Shown one piece after another: positions 49,980-60,905 of a stretch of DNA of 64,000 nt (its first letter is position 1; each line of letters opens with the position of its first letter). The DNA lies in the NCBI RefSeq assembly GCF_002135205.1, contig NZ_NEFZ01000001.1, positions 124,001 through 188,000 of the forward strand. Direction: 5' to 3'. The position numbers were made by a program, and so were the translations under genes. Under the pieces are notes generated by a model. It was not told where the DNA came from. It made no database searches and saw only the letters and a list, made by a program, of their open reading frames with translations. This DNA is from Acinetobacter sp. ANC 4204 (GTDB lineage Bacteria > Pseudomonadota > Gammaproteobacteria > Pseudomonadales > Moraxellaceae).

Positions 49980-52358
49980 TTGGAAGCGCGCGTAATTGGT
50001 CTAGAAAAATTAGGGAAACACGACGTTGAACTCGTAGGTGGGAAAAACTCATCTCTAGGTGAAATGATCAGCCACCTATCAAATGCAGGTGTATCTGTAC
50101 CAGGTGGCTTTGCTACTACAGCTCAGGCATATCGTGAATTTCTCGAGCAAAGCGGCCTAAACGCTAAAATCAATGCAGAGCTAAAAACACTCAATGTTGA
50201 TGATGTAAATGCTTTGGCTGAAACAGGTGCTAAAATTCGCCAATGGATTGTTGACACTCCACTTACAACAGAACTAGAAAAAGAAGTTCGTAAAGCATTT
50301 GAAGAACTTTCAAACGGCAACCCTGACATCGCGGTTGCCGTTCGTTCTTCTGCAACAGCAGAAGATTTACCAGATGCGTCTTTCGCAGGCCAACAAGAAA
50401 CTTTCTTAAACATTCGCGGTATCGACAACGTTTTGATCGCGATCAAAGAAGTGTTTGCATCACTGTATAACGACCGTGCAATCTCTTATCGCGTACACCA
50501 AAATTTTGCGCATGATGTGGTGGCTTTATCTGCTGGCATTCAACGTATGGTTCGTTCTGAAACGGGTGCAGCAGGTGTAATGTTCACTCTTGATACTGAA
50601 TCTGGTTTCCGTGATGTCGTCTTCATCACTGCTTCTTATGGTTTGGGTGAAATGGTTGTTCAAGGTGCAGTCAACCCTGACGAATTCTACCTCTCTAAAC
50701 CACTTTTAAATGCAGGCAAACACGCTGTATTACGTCGTAATTTGGGCTCTAAACACCAAAAAATGATTTATGGCGAAGAAGCATCTGCGGGTAAATCAGT
50801 TGTTGTGGTTGATGTTGAAAAGCAAGAGCGTCAACAATTTGCATTGAACGACCACGAACTTCAAGAACTTGCAAAACAAGCGCTCATCATTGAAAACCAT
50901 TACGGTTCTCCAATGGACATCGAATGGGCAAAAGATGGTGATGACGGTCAAATTTATATCGTTCAAGCACGCCCTGAAACAGTGAAGAGCCGTGAAAACG
51001 TCGGCACAATGGAACGCTACCTTTTGAAACAAAAAGGTACAGTAATTTGTGAAGGTCGTTCAATTGGTCAACGTATCGGTTCTGGTAAAGTACGTATTGT
51101 TACGTCTATTAAAGAAATGGACAAAGTACAAGACGGTGACGTTCTTGTATCAGACATGACTGACCCAGACTGGGAACCAGTAATGAAACGTGCTGCTGCA
51201 ATTGTCACTAACCGTGGTGGTCGTACTTGTCACGCTGCAATTATTGCGCGTGAACTGGGTGTTCCAGCAATCGTGGGTTGTGGTAATGCAACTGAAGTTC
51301 TAGTAGACAGTCAAGAAGTGACTGTTTCATGCGCTGAAGGTGATACAGGTTTCATCTATGAAGGTTCACTAGACTTCGAGATTCAAACCAATTCAATTGA
51401 ATCTATGCCAGCACTTCCATTCAAAGTAATGATGAACGTTGGTAACCCTGACCGTGCATTTGACTTTGCACAAATTCCAAATGAAGGGATTGGTCTTGCG
51501 CGTCTTGAGTTCATCATTAACCGTATGATCGGTGTCCACCCTAAAGCATTGTTGAACATTGACAGCTTGCCACGTGAAACACGTGCTGCGGTCATGGCGC
51601 GTACTGCGGGTTATGCATCTCCAATCGAATTCTATGTTGAAAAACTAGTTGAAGGTATTTCTACCCTCGCTGCTGCATTTGCAGACAAGCCTGTGATTGT
51701 TCGTATGTCTGACTTTAAGTCAAATGAATATGCAAACTTGATCGGTGGTAAATTATACGAGCCTGAAGAAGAAAACCCAATGTTGGGCTTCCGTGGTGCA
51801 AGCCGTTATGTATCTGACAACTTCCGTGACTGCTTCGAGTTAGAATGTCGCGCGTTGAAAAAAGCACGTGACGAAATGGGTTTAACCAACATTCAAATCA
51901 TGATTCCTTTCGTCCGTACTGTACACGAAGCGAAACGTGTCATCGAATTATTGGCGTTAAACGGCCTGAAACGTGGTGAAAATGGTCTGAAAGTGATCAT
52001 GATGTGTGAGTTACCAACGAACGCATTATTGGCTGAACAGTTCCTTGAACACTTCGATGGCTTCTCTATCGGTTCTAACGACTTAACCCAGTTAACACTC
52101 GGTCTAGATCGTGACTCTGGTATCGTATCTCACCTATTTGATGAACGTGATCCAGCTGTTAAAGCGCTTCTATCTATGGCAATTCATGCATGTCGCAAAG
52201 CAGGTAAATATGTGGGTATCTGTGGCCAAGGTCCTTCAGATCACCCAGATCTTGCGCAATGGCTCATGGAACAAGGCATCGAATCTGTATCACTAAATCC
52301 TGACTCAGTATTAGACACATGGTTCTTCCTTGCAGCAGAAAAAGTTCAAAAATCTTAA
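49980..52358 (+). CDS. ppsA: Phosphoenolpyruvate synthase
   Basis: The TTG at 49980 with GGAG eight nt upstream is the most likely start; it gives 792 residues, the length of the E. coli enzyme. A GTG at 49947 is in frame but has no ribosome site. The enzyme makes PEP from pyruvate and ATP in gluconeogenesis. Domains in order: the ATP-grasp N-terminal part ([45 protein letters not shown]), the swivelling phospho-His domain [15 protein letters not shown] with His, and the C-terminal PEP barrel ([51 protein letters not shown]). Confidence 0.96.
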   Translation: MEARVIGLEKLGKHDVELVGGKNSSLGEMISHLSNAGVSVPGGFATTAQAYREFLEQSGLNAKINAELKTLNVDDVNALAETGAKIRQWIVDTPLTTELEKEVRKAFEELSNGNPDIAVAVRSSATAEDLPDASFAGQQETFLNIRGIDNVLIAIKEVFASLYNDRAISYRVHQNFAHDVVALSAGIQRMVRSETGAAGVMFTLDTESGFRDVVFITASYGLGEMVVQGAVNPDEFYLSKPLLNAGKHAVLRRNLGSKHQKMIYGEEASAGKSVVVVDVEKQERQQFALNDHELQELAKQALIIENHYGSPMDIEWAKDGDDGQIYIVQARPETVKSRENVGTMERYLLKQKGTVICEGRSIGQRIGSGKVRIVTSIKEMDKVQDGDVLVSDMTDPDWEPVMKRAAAIVTNRGGRTCHAAIIARELGVPAIVGCGNATEVLVDSQEVTVSCAEGDTGFIYEGSLDFEIQTNSIESMPALPFKVMMNVGNPDRAFDFAQIPNEGIGLARLEFIINRMIGVHPKALLNIDSLPRETRAAVMARTAGYASPIEFYVEKLVEGISTLAAAFADKPVIVRMSDFKSNEYANLIGGKLYEPEEENPMLGFRGASRYVSDNFRDCFELECRALKKARDEMGLTNIQIMIPFVRTVHEAKRVIELLALNGLKRGENGLKVIMMCELPTNALLAEQFLEHFDGFSIGSNDLTQLTLGLDRDSGIVSHLFDERDPAVKALLSMAIHACRKAGKYVGICGQGPSDHPDLAQWLMEQGIESVSLNPDSVLDTWFFLAAEKVQKS

Positions 52359-52372
52359 TTTTTTGATGCGAT

Positions 52373-52403
52373 AAAAAAAGACCCTTTCACGGGTCTTTTT
52401 TTA
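52373..52403 (+). terminator. Rho-independent terminator of ppsA
   Basis: AAAAAAAGACCC pairs with GGGTCTTTTTTT over TTTCAC. It lies 14 bp past the stop. Confidence 0.92.
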
Positions 52404-52703
52404 TGCCGACTACTTTTAGGTGTCGTCATTAAAATAAGCCCCTTTATACAAAGCTTCAGCTAAATTCAGCATTCATATATCAACATCTTGATTTAGCAAA
52501 GATCGTATTGCGATAAAACTAGAAGAAGCGGCTCATTCCTTGCTACACTGTCATAAGTTTTGTGTATCTTTGGTTAATTTCATCTTGAATTTTCCCAGAC
52601 TATCCACAAGTTTTAACATAAGATTTTTCTATTTGTTTTTAATTTGAAAACAAATACATCTATTATTTTGACATCCCAATTTATATTTTGAGATTAAGTT
52701 TAT
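52404..52703. other. Intergenic stretch upstream of the GYF-RDD gene
   Basis: The 300-bp AT-rich gap has no ORF of note and no clear hairpin besides the ppsA terminator before it. TATCCACAAG near 52602 is a lone DnaA-box-like match (TTATCCACA), probably by chance. Confidence 0.45.
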
Positions 52704-53471
52704 ATGCAGATTTACTTGGCACGAAATAATCAACAAGCCGGTCCATATACCTTAGAGCAACTGAATCAGATGCTCGCAAGCCAACAAGTTTTATTAACGG
52801 ATTTAGTTTGGCATCAAGGTATGCCTGAATGGAAAGCTTTAGGTGAACTCACCCAAGGAAAACTGGCCTATGAACCTGCAGGCTATCAAGCTCAGCCTCC
52901 TATTCCTGAACCAGTACAGCTGACAAACCAATTCGCACAGCAGAACCGTACGACTGCAAAAGCGGTTCAACCTGAACTTGCCTCTATTGGTACTCGCGTT
53001 TTGGCGAAAGTCATTGATTTATTATTATGGTTACCTGCAGCTGCCATTCCCTCGTTTTTCTTGCAAGCCGATCAGTTCGGTGAACTCACCGAAATTCAGC
53101 AGAAAATGCAAGCAGCTACAACGGCAACTCAAGCCAGTGAACTGCAAGCGCAACTATTTCAATTGATTCCCACTGAAGCTTGGACAAGCATGGGGATTTA
53201 CTTGCTGATCATGCTTGGTATTCAAGCCTTTTTCTTGGCAAAAAACGGTCAAAGTATTGGCAAAAAAATCACCAAAATTAAAATTGTAGATATTGAAACC
53301 AACGAAAAAGTTAGTTTAATGCGTGTATTCACATTACGCAGTGTTGTCTTTATTGTGCTCAACATGCTATTTATGCCATTCATCACGATCGTCGATCACG
53401 TCTTTGGTTTAAGCGCAAAGCGTCAAACTTTGCACGATAAGCTGGCTAAAACCAAGGTTATTAAGCAATAA
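52704..53471 (+). CDS. GYF_2 and RDD domain membrane protein
   Basis: The 255-residue protein starts with a GYF_2 domain (MQIYLARNNQQAGPYTLEQL ... LVWHQGMPEWKALGEL, about 1-55). A Pro/Gln linker and an RDD membrane domain follow (ASIGTRVLAKVIDLLLWLPA, then helices with GQSIGKKITKIKIVDIETNE and LFMPFITIVDHVFGLSAKRQTLHDKLAKTKVI). The RDD motif's Arg and Asp are present. GYF domains bind proline-rich peptides. The combination is common in Acinetobacter and relatives. Function unknown. Confidence 0.85.
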   Translation: MQIYLARNNQQAGPYTLEQLNQMLASQQVLLTDLVWHQGMPEWKALGELTQGKLAYEPAGYQAQPPIPEPVQLTNQFAQQNRTTAKAVQPELASIGTRVLAKVIDLLLWLPAAAIPSFFLQADQFGELTEIQQKMQAATTATQASELQAQLFQLIPTEAWTSMGIYLLIMLGIQAFFLAKNGQSIGKKITKIKIVDIETNEKVSLMRVFTLRSVVFIVLNMLFMPFITIVDHVFGLSAKRQTLHDKLAKTKVIKQ

Positions 53472-53773
53472 TTTGGGCATATTCGGACTGAGGTTTAGCA
53501 CACCTCTATTTTCCGCAGTATATTGATATTCAATATAAATCTCTAAGGAAAAACACCCAATTCCGAGTAAAAAAATCGGTTTTTATAACAGTCATTTAAA
53601 GCATCTTTACGTATAGCTTAGTTTGTCGATATGAGGCATAATGCCCTACAACGTAGCGGTGTCTTATGATTGAGAAGTGTTTTTAGTCTTAAAAAGAAAC
53701 TTTTCAATCATGCGACACTTTAATCGCTATCCCAATTTTATTAGGGAATGGGACTCTTCACCGAGGTTGTAAA
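53472..53773 (+). other. Leader and promoter region of the cyo operon
   Basis: The 302-bp gap holds the promoter region for the bo3 oxidase operon, including the 60-nt inverted repeat 53659-53718 and GAGG before the cyoA ATG. There is no ORF. No FNR- or ArcA-like site could be recognised with confidence. Confidence 0.5.
53659..53718. repeat. Long imperfect inverted repeat in the cyo leader
   Basis: Arms GTGTC...ATGATTGA-G-AAGT and ACTT-T-TCAATCAT...GACAC face each other over about 60 bp, with an 8-bp perfect core and outer 5-bp ends. As RNA it folds into a long hairpin 55 nt before cyoA. It could be a regulatory leader or a small mobile-element remnant with terminal GTGTC/GACAC. Confidence 0.65.
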
Positions 53774-54847
53774 ATGAGACAAACGATTTTAGCTGTATTG
53801 TCTTTATCTACGATTGCCGCGCTCTTGACTGGGTGTGGCGGTGATATGGTACTTCTAAACTCGAAAGGTCCAGTTGCACAAGGTCAATCTGACTTAATGA
53901 TGACTGCGATCTATTTAATGCTGTTGGTGGTTATTCCATCAATCATTATGGCATTATGGTTTGGTTGGAAATATCGCGCGTCGAATAAAGATGCAGACTA
54001 TAAACCTACATGGGCACACTCTACTACAATTGAAATTGTAGTTTGGGGTATTCCTGTCATTATTATTGGTATTCTGGCGTGGTTAACTTGGTGGGGTTCA
54101 CACAAGTATGACCCTTACCGCCCTATCGAATCCGATAAAGCACCTGTAAATGTTCAAGTCATTGCAGAACAGTTTAAATGGATCTTCATTTATCCTGATC
54201 TTAATATTGCTACGGTTAACGAAATTCGTTTCCCTGAAAAGACTCCAATTGCACTTAAATTAACTTCTAACTTTACGATGAACTCATTCTTCATCCCTTC
54301 GTTAGGCGGTCAAATTTACGCAATGGCAGGTATGCAGACTCACTTGAATTTGTTAGCAGATGGAACTAGCCCAGCTGAAGGCTACCGCGGTTTCTCTTCA
54401 AACTATTCAGGTTATGGCTTCTCGCAAATGCGCTTCCGTGCTCACTCTTTAACAGACGCTCAATTCGCTGAATGGGTTGCTGCTATTAAAGCAGGTAACG
54501 GTACAAGCATTAATCCAAAAGCTGTACAAAAAACAATTTTAGATCAGTCTGAATTTGCATCTTTACGTGACGGTAACCGTGGTAAGCATCAAATTGAAGC
54601 TTTAATTGCAAAAGCAAAAACTCCTGAAGAGAAGGCTGCTGCTGAAGCAATGAAGCCTTACCCAACTAAGCCACATCCAGTGACTTACTACTCTTCTGTA
54701 GAGCAAGGCTTGTTTGAATCAGTGATCAACAAATACATGAGCAACTATCACGGTGCTGATCATTCAGCAACTGCGGGTGCTCACGGGGCTGCTGCTTCTG
54801 AAGCACATGCCGCAGTTGAACCTGCTTCATCAGTTGTAGGGGAATAA
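53774..54847 (+). CDS. cyoA: Cytochrome bo3 oxidase subunit II
   Basis: A 357-residue subunit II of the ubiquinol oxidase. A lipoprotein signal ends LLTGCGGD (Cys21), and two membrane helices follow (about 40-62 and 85-107). The periplasmic domain lacks the copper-A ligands, as expected for a quinol oxidase (VIAEQFKWIFIYPDLNIATV, FTMNSFFIPSLGGQIYAMAG). The C-terminal tail is Ala/His-rich. GAGG precedes the ATG. It starts the cyoABCDE operon. Confidence 0.96.
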   Translation: MRQTILAVLSLSTIAALLTGCGGDMVLLNSKGPVAQGQSDLMMTAIYLMLLVVIPSIIMALWFGWKYRASNKDADYKPTWAHSTTIEIVVWGIPVIIIGILAWLTWWGSHKYDPYRPIESDKAPVNVQVIAEQFKWIFIYPDLNIATVNEIRFPEKTPIALKLTSNFTMNSFFIPSLGGQIYAMAGMQTHLNLLADGTSPAEGYRGFSSNYSGYGFSQMRFRAHSLTDAQFAEWVAAIKAGNGTSINPKAVQKTILDQSEFASLRDGNRGKHQIEALIAKAKTPEEKAAAEAMKPYPTKPHPVTYYSSVEQGLFESVINKYMSNYHGADHSATAGAHGAAASEAHAAVEPASSVVGE

Positions 54848-54850
54848 GAC

Positions 54851-56839
54851 ATGAGCTTCTTAGGTAAGTTAGGTCCGGACGCTATTCCGTATGATCCAAT
54901 TGTACTGGTAACAGTTGCAATGATGATCTTAGGTGGCATCGCAGTTGTTGCTGGTGTTACCTACTTTAAAAAATGGAGCTACTTGTGGAACGAATGGTTC
55001 ACATCGGTAGACCATAAAAAAATTGGTATTATGTATCTAATTGTATCAATCATCATGCTTGTGCGTGGTTTTGCTGATGCATTTATGATGCGTTTACAAC
55101 TTTTCCTCGCTCGTGGTGGCGGTGAAGGTTATTTACACCCAGAACACTACGATCAGATCTTCACCGCTCACGGTGTGATCATGATCTTCTTCGTAGCAAT
55201 GGGTCTTGTTGTAGGCTTAATGAACATCTCTGTACCTCTTCAAATTGGTGCACGTGACGTTGCCTTCCCATTATTGAACTCACTCAGCTTCTGGTTATTT
55301 GCTGGTGCTGTTGGTTTGATGATGGCATCTCTTGCAATTGGTGAATTCGCTGCTACAGGTTGGATGGCATACCCTCCTCTTTCAGGTATCGAATACTCTC
55401 CAGGTGTGGGTGTGGATTACTATATCTGGGCACTTCAGATTTCCGGTTTAGGTACGCTCTTAACAGGTGTTAACTTCTTCGTTACCATCATTAAAATGCG
55501 TGCGCCTGGTATGTCGCTTATGGACATGCCGATCTTTACTTGGACATCTTTGTGTACAGCAGTATTGATCATTGCGTCATTCCCAGTGTTAACAGCAACC
55601 ATTGCAATGTTAACGCTTGACCGTTACTTCGGTTTCCACTTCTTTACAAACGACATGGGTGGTAGCCCAATGTTGTACGTAAACTTGATTTGGACATGGG
55701 GTCACCCAGAAGTTTACATCTTAGTATTACCAGCATTTGGTATTTACTCAGAAGTTGTAGCGACGTTCTCTCGTAAAACGTTGTTCGGTTACAAATCAAT
55801 GGTGTATGCAACTATCGCGATCACAGTACTTGCGTTCGTGGTATGGGTTCACCACTTCTTTACTATGGGTGCTGGTGCCAACGTGAACGCGTTCTTTGGT
55901 ATCATGACCATGGTGATTGCGATTCCTACTGGTGTGAAGATCTTCTCTTGGTTATTCACCATGTATAAGGGTCGTATCAGCTTCACAACACCAATGCTAT
56001 GGACACTTGGCTTCCTTGTGACTTTCGGTATCGGTGGTTTAACAGGTGTATTAATGGCAGTTCCACCAGCGGACTTCTTGGTACATAACTCGTTATTCCT
56101 TATCGCTCACTTCCATAACGTAATTATTGGTGGTGTAGTATTCGCAATGTTCGCAGGTATCATTTTCTACTGGCCAAAAATGTTTGGTTGGAAGCTCAAT
56201 GAAGCTTGGGGTAAAGCTGCGTTCTGGTTCTGGTTCTTTGGTTTCTATTTTGCGTTCATGCCGCTTTATATCCTTGGTTTCATGGGTATGACTCGTCGTT
56301 TGAACACTTATGACAACCCAGAATGGGACCCGTACATCGCTATTGCATTCTTCGGTTCAATTTTAGTCGCGCTTGGTATTGCATGTTTCATTATGCAAAT
56401 TGTTGTTGGTTTCCTACAACGCAACGACCATCTCGACCTTACAGGCGATCCATGGGATTCTCGTACGCTTGAATGGGCGACTTCGTCTCCTGCTCCGTTC
56501 TATAACTTTGCTCATGTTCCAAAGATCAATGGTATTGATACCTTCTGGAATGACAAAGAAAACGGTGTGGCTTATGCGAAACCAACGTCGTACGAAGACA
56601 TCCACATGCCAACGAATCGTGCTGCCGGCTTTGTTATTGCAATGTTCATTACTGTGATGGGCTTTGGCTTAATCTGGCATATCTGGTGGTTGGTTGCTGT
56701 GACTTTCATCGCTGCTATTATCAGCTTCATCACTTCTTCATTCACGAAGAAGGTGGACTACTATGTTCCTGCTGCTGAAGTTGAGCGTATTGAGAATGAA
56801 CGTTACGCGATTCTTGAAAAACACTTGAAGAAGGACTAA
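54851..56839 (+). CDS. cyoB: Cytochrome bo3 oxidase subunit I
   Basis: The 662-residue catalytic subunit binds haem b, haem o3 and CuB, reduces O2 to water and pumps protons. The His ligands lie in [27 protein letters not shown] (with the Tyr for the His-Tyr cross-link), [12 protein letters not shown] and [15 protein letters not shown]. All are visible. The start is 3 bp after the cyoA stop. Confidence 0.97.
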   Translation: MSFLGKLGPDAIPYDPIVLVTVAMMILGGIAVVAGVTYFKKWSYLWNEWFTSVDHKKIGIMYLIVSIIMLVRGFADAFMMRLQLFLARGGGEGYLHPEHYDQIFTAHGVIMIFFVAMGLVVGLMNISVPLQIGARDVAFPLLNSLSFWLFAGAVGLMMASLAIGEFAATGWMAYPPLSGIEYSPGVGVDYYIWALQISGLGTLLTGVNFFVTIIKMRAPGMSLMDMPIFTWTSLCTAVLIIASFPVLTATIAMLTLDRYFGFHFFTNDMGGSPMLYVNLIWTWGHPEVYILVLPAFGIYSEVVATFSRKTLFGYKSMVYATIAITVLAFVVWVHHFFTMGAGANVNAFFGIMTMVIAIPTGVKIFSWLFTMYKGRISFTTPMLWTLGFLVTFGIGGLTGVLMAVPPADFLVHNSLFLIAHFHNVIIGGVVFAMFAGIIFYWPKMFGWKLNEAWGKAAFWFWFFGFYFAFMPLYILGFMGMTRRLNTYDNPEWDPYIAIAFFGSILVALGIACFIMQIVVGFLQRNDHLDLTGDPWDSRTLEWATSSPAPFYNFAHVPKINGIDTFWNDKENGVAYAKPTSYEDIHMPTNRAAGFVIAMFITVMGFGLIWHIWWLVAVTFIAAIISFITSSFTKKVDYYVPAAEVERIENERYAILEKHLKKD

Positions 56840-56843
56840 GACA

Positions 56844-57464
56844 ATGGCTGACGTACTTCATCACGAAAACCACGGACACGATGAGCATCATCACCACGAT
56901 GATACGGATATCACCGTCTTTGGTTTTTGGACTTATTTGATGAGTGACTTGATCTTATTCGGTACACTCTTCATTGCATTCGCTGTATTAAGTAGCCATG
57001 TACCTATGGGTACACCAAGTGCAAAAGAACTATTTGGTGAGTCTTTAGGTTTCGTTTTAACTGAAACTTTTGCTCTCTTGATCTCTTCTGTGACTTTTGG
57101 TTTTGCGGTTCTTGCTGCATACAAAAAGAACGTCAACCAAGTGTTAGCTTGGTTAGCGATCACTTGGTTATTCGGTGCTTCATTCATCGGTATGGAACTA
57201 TATGAGTTTCATCACTTAGTTCATGCTGGCCATGGTCCAAGCGTGAGTGCGTTCTTATCGTCGTTCTTTACTTTAGTAGGTACGCACGGTATTCACGTAA
57301 CTTCTGGCTTAGTCTGGATGATCGTGTTAATGATTCAAATCAAGAAAAATGGTTTGACTCTTCCAAACACGCGCCGCCTTGCTTGCCTAAGCTTGTTCTG
57401 GCACTTCCTTGACATCGTTTGGATCTGTGTATTCAGCGTAGTTTACTTGATGGGAGTTCTATAA
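56844..57464 (+). CDS. cyoC: Cytochrome bo3 oxidase subunit III
   Basis: The 206-residue subunit III has a His-rich N-terminus ([18 protein letters not shown]) and five predicted membrane helices ([74 protein letters not shown]). It stabilises subunit I. It overlaps cyoD by one base (TAATG). The His-rich tail is longer than I expect for E. coli and may bind metal; this is an observation only. Confidence 0.96.
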   Translation: MADVLHHENHGHDEHHHHDDTDITVFGFWTYLMSDLILFGTLFIAFAVLSSHVPMGTPSAKELFGESLGFVLTETFALLISSVTFGFAVLAAYKKNVNQVLAWLAITWLFGASFIGMELYEFHHLVHAGHGPSVSAFLSSFFTLVGTHGIHVTSGLVWMIVLMIQIKKNGLTLPNTRRLACLSLFWHFLDIVWICVFSVVYLMGVL

Positions 57465-57790
57465 TGAGTCACGATCATAACTCTGCTGGTGCTTCACACG
57501 GTAACACGAAGCAATATACGATTGGTTTCATCCTTTCAGTTATCCTCACCGTAATTCCATTCGGTATGGTTATGACTGGCGGTTTTGGCCGTGGTATTTT
57601 GATGACTGTTATTGCAATTACAGCGGCTGCTCAGGTTCTTGTTCAATTAGTTTACTTCTTGCACATGAACTCATCTTCAGAGCAACGTTGGAACGTGATT
57701 GCATTTATCTATACAGTACTTTGTATTGCCGTACTTCTGGTTGGCTCTGTATGGATTATGAACTACTTACACTACAACATGATGATCTAA
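57464..57790 (+). CDS. cyoD: Cytochrome bo3 oxidase subunit IV
   Basis: The 108-residue protein starts at 57464 (TAATG overlap with cyoC) and has three membrane helices (TIGFILSVILTVIPFGMVMT, VIAITAAAQVLVQLVYFLHM, VLCIAVLLVGSVWIMNYLHY). It is the small subunit IV of the bo3 oxidase that helps CuB binding. An N-terminal His pair ([15 protein letters not shown]) precedes. Length is that of the E. coli protein (109). Confidence 0.95.
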   Translation: MSHDHNSAGASHGNTKQYTIGFILSVILTVIPFGMVMTGGFGRGILMTVIAITAAAQVLVQLVYFLHMNSSSEQRWNVIAFIYTVLCIAVLLVGSVWIMNYLHYNMMI

Positions 57791-57800
57791 ACTGGTTGTC

Positions 57801-58679
57801 ATGCTGAAAAAGTATTTATTCCTGACTAAACCAGGAATTCTCTTTGGTAACTTCGTTACCACTCTGGGCGGCTTCTTTTTAGCCGCTCAGGGGTCTGTAG
57901 ATTTCCTTCTTCTTATCATCACACTACTTGGTACAACATTAGTTGTTGCTTCTGGCTGTGTCGTCAATAACGTCATTGATCAAGATATTGATCAAAAGAT
58001 GGAACGGACGATGAACCGTGCATTAGTTAAAAAAACCATCAGTCCTTCCGTTGCTCTAGCATTTTCTGCTGCGCTCGGAATATTGGGCTTTGCCCTACTC
58101 TGGTTCTTTGTAAATGCCTATGCCTTTGGCTTTGCTGTACTTGGTTTCGTGGTTTATGTGATTTTTTATAGTCTATGGAGCAAACGTACATCTATTCACC
58201 AAACCGTGATTGGAAGTATTTCTGGTGCTAGTCCACCAGTGATCGGTTATACAGCTGTGACCAATGAATTTGATGTTGCCGCATTACTAATTTTCTTAGC
58301 ATATGCACTTTGGCAAATGCCTCATTCATGGGGAATTGCGGTATACCGCTTTAATGACTATAAAAATGCAGGCATTCCAATTTTACCTGTCGCACGTTCA
58401 ATTTTTCGTACAAAAGTTGAAAGCTTGATTTATGTCTTGCTATTTGCTGCGGTGTTAAATGGTTTGTATTGTTTTGGCTATACCAATGTGTTTTTCCTCA
58501 TCACTTTTAATGCACTTTGTGCTTATTGGGTGTATTTATCACTGATTGGTTTTAAAGCCGAAGATGATCAATTATGGGCGAAACGCTATTTCTTATATTC
58601 AGTGATTTTAATTACCGCATTAAGTTTTAGTTTTAGTTTTAGCTACGTCTCACCTGCTCCACATTTGCCACTGTTTTAA
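57801..58679 (+). CDS. cyoE: Haem O synthase (protohaem IX farnesyltransferase)
   Basis: A 292-residue prenyltransferase that adds farnesyl to haem b to make haem O for CyoB. The two Asp-rich sites are NNVIDQDIDQKMERTMNRAL (about 52-71) and YRFNDYKNAGIPILPV. Nine membrane helices fit the UbiA family. It starts 10 nt after cyoD and ends the operon before a strong terminator. No regulator gene follows. Confidence 0.96.
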   Translation: MLKKYLFLTKPGILFGNFVTTLGGFFLAAQGSVDFLLLIITLLGTTLVVASGCVVNNVIDQDIDQKMERTMNRALVKKTISPSVALAFSAALGILGFALLWFFVNAYAFGFAVLGFVVYVIFYSLWSKRTSIHQTVIGSISGASPPVIGYTAVTNEFDVAALLIFLAYALWQMPHSWGIAVYRFNDYKNAGIPILPVARSIFRTKVESLIYVLLFAAVLNGLYCFGYTNVFFLITFNALCAYWVYLSLIGFKAEDDQLWAKRYFLYSVILITALSFSFSFSYVSPAPHLPLF

Positions 58680-58709
58680 AAAAGATAGAGTTCTCTCTAT
58701 CTTTTTTTA
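58678..58709 (+). terminator. Rho-independent terminator of the cyo operon
   Basis: AAAAAGATAGAG pairs with CTCTATCTTTTT over TTCT, with more Ts after. It begins at the cyoE stop. Confidence 0.92.
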
Positions 58710-58791
58710 TTTCAACTTATTTAATATTTAAGTCTAATCTTCAAATTGTTACTATAGCAGGCACAACAATAACTCATGCACTGCAATCAAA

Positions 58792-60900
58792 ATGCCATCA
58801 CAATTCTTAAAAAAATCTATTTTTATTGGTTTGTTTCCTATCAGTCTTGCTTATAGCACGCACAGTTTTTCTGGTTTTGATGTTTCTTGCTACCCATCGA
58901 CCAACATCCAAACCAATGCCTATACAGCCTGTGACAATTTACCAGCACTCACGCCTGCCAATGACAACCAAACCAATATGCTTCTACTCCTGAGCGACAT
59001 GGGGTTGGCCAAATTGAATTTTAATCAGCCCAATAGCCCGCTTTGGGAAACCGAATATAGCAACGTACCATTTGCGGCTAAAACACTGTTTGAAAGTGTA
59101 ACCAATAAACGCCCCAATGCTCGCTTAAAACCAAGTAATGAAAAGACACCCTACCAAGAACATTGCTCTAGTTTAGACAATGGTGCGGATCAATTTACAC
59201 AGCAGGTACAAGCCGACAAAAATCTCAGCAAAGCGGAAAAAAATTTACTGATTCAAGAAAGACAAAATATCTCGGCCTGTGACCGTGATCTAGCCCTCAT
59301 TCAAGTTAATCCGAACTGGTCAATTCAAGCACGTCAATATGCGTCTTATTTAAATGCAACCATTGCCTTTTACAATAGTAACTTTTCCATAGCAACTAAA
59401 ATTTACTCAGTATTAACTACGGTTGATCATCCTTGGATCCAAGAAACCTCTCAATATATGTTGATTCGTAGCAGTCTCAATGAAAGCTACCAATCTGGAG
59501 TTGGTAAATATGGTGACTTAAAAATAGATAAAGTAGATCAGACTTTACTCAAAAACACCTATGAGCATATCACTACATATTTCAAGCGTTTTCCCAATGG
59601 AAAATATGTAGCCAGCACACGTGGTTTGCTGCGTCGTTGTTATTGGCTAAGTGGCAATACCGAACTCTTAACCAACGAACTCGCATGGCAAATCAATCAT
59701 CCAGAGTCGAAATACTATAATTTAGAACTCGATAATCTAGTTTTCGAAATGGATCGCCATGTTTTTTAAAGCCGCTCATTCAATGCAAAAAATTTAAAAG
59801 ATCCCTTCTTTCTAGCCATTTCAGATTTAATGCAAATGCGTCAGGCAACATCGGCAGAAGATAAAGTCTTGAGCTGGTCTGAACTCAACAACCAAAAAAC
59901 ACGATTTAAGAGTCAGCCAGAACTGTTCCAATACCTACAAGCCAATCACTTATTCTTTGTACAGAACAAGCCAGCCGAAGCTTTAAAATATTTGCCAGAA
60001 CACTCCTCAAATTCAACCAATAGTTACCTGCAACTCAGTCAAATACTGTTAAAAGGTCGTATTTTAGAAAAACTCGGACAAACTCAAAATGCCCAGCAAT
60101 ATTGGGAAAATTGGTTAGACCGAGCTAAAACAATCGAACAGCGTGGTTTATTTGAGCTGATGTTGTATCCACATTATGCCCAACAGCAAAATGCCAGCGC
60201 TTTTATCAGCGCAGATGCTAAAATCAAACAAGCTTCATTGCAAAAAAGCTTTATTGAAAATGAAGCCAATGAAAAAAGCTTAATGCACATCATTCAGACT
60301 AAAACATCAAGTACTGACCAAAAAAATTTAGCCTTGTATAAAGCTTTGCAAAAATCATTAATTCATCAAAACTATAAGCTGTTTAATCAAGGCTTTGTAC
60401 TGCTACCACAAGATGCAGCAAAGTATAAATATGATTCGGAAACATATACGAACTATAAAAATCAGCCACCCTTCAGTGATTTCATTTGGACAGGAACAAA
60501 AATCACTGCGCAGATTCAATGCCCTGACTTATTCAACCTGACTCAAAAACTGGAAAATTCACCTCAAGATTTAAAACTCCAACTGTGTCTGGGTGAATAT
60601 GCACGCTCGCCTCAAGGCTACAACATCACTTATGTCACCGCTTTAGAAAAAGAAACCGCTCGCTTCCAAGGTACAATTTTTACCCGTGGCCAAGTGTATA
60701 AAGACATTATCAAATCCAGTTCTATACCCGATTTAAAAGCTTATGCACTTTATCGCTCAATCATGTGTTATTCACCAAGCGGAATGAATGACTGTCAGGA
60801 TGCAGAAGTTGCTAAATCCACCCGTAAACAATGGTTCGATCAAATGAAACAAGACTATCCAAATACCTCTTGGGCACAATCTTTAAAGTATTACTGGTAA
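58792..60900 (+). pseudogene. Secreted TPR-like protein gene split by an in-frame TAA
   Basis: The frame runs for 703 codons from the ATG at 58792 to the TAA at 60898-60900, interrupted once by a TAA at 59767-59769 (codon 326). Between the two halves the same frame stays open (SRSFNAKNLKDPFFLAISDL) up to an internal ATG at 59830, so a single nonsense change, not a frameshift, split the gene. The N-terminus is a signal peptide (FIGLFPISLAYSTHSFSG). The rest is helical, with tetratricopeptide-like spacing (SIQARQYASYLNATIAFYNS, ALKYLPEHSSNSTNSYLQLS). The first half, 58792-59769, may still give a 325-residue truncated protein and the second, 59830-60900, could be restarted. Function unknown. Confidence 0.8.
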
Positions 60901-60905
60901 GATTC

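Noticed and set aside
52602..52611. DnaA-box-like match as a replication origin
   Set aside because: Single match in an AT-rich gap without further boxes or a dnaA gene.
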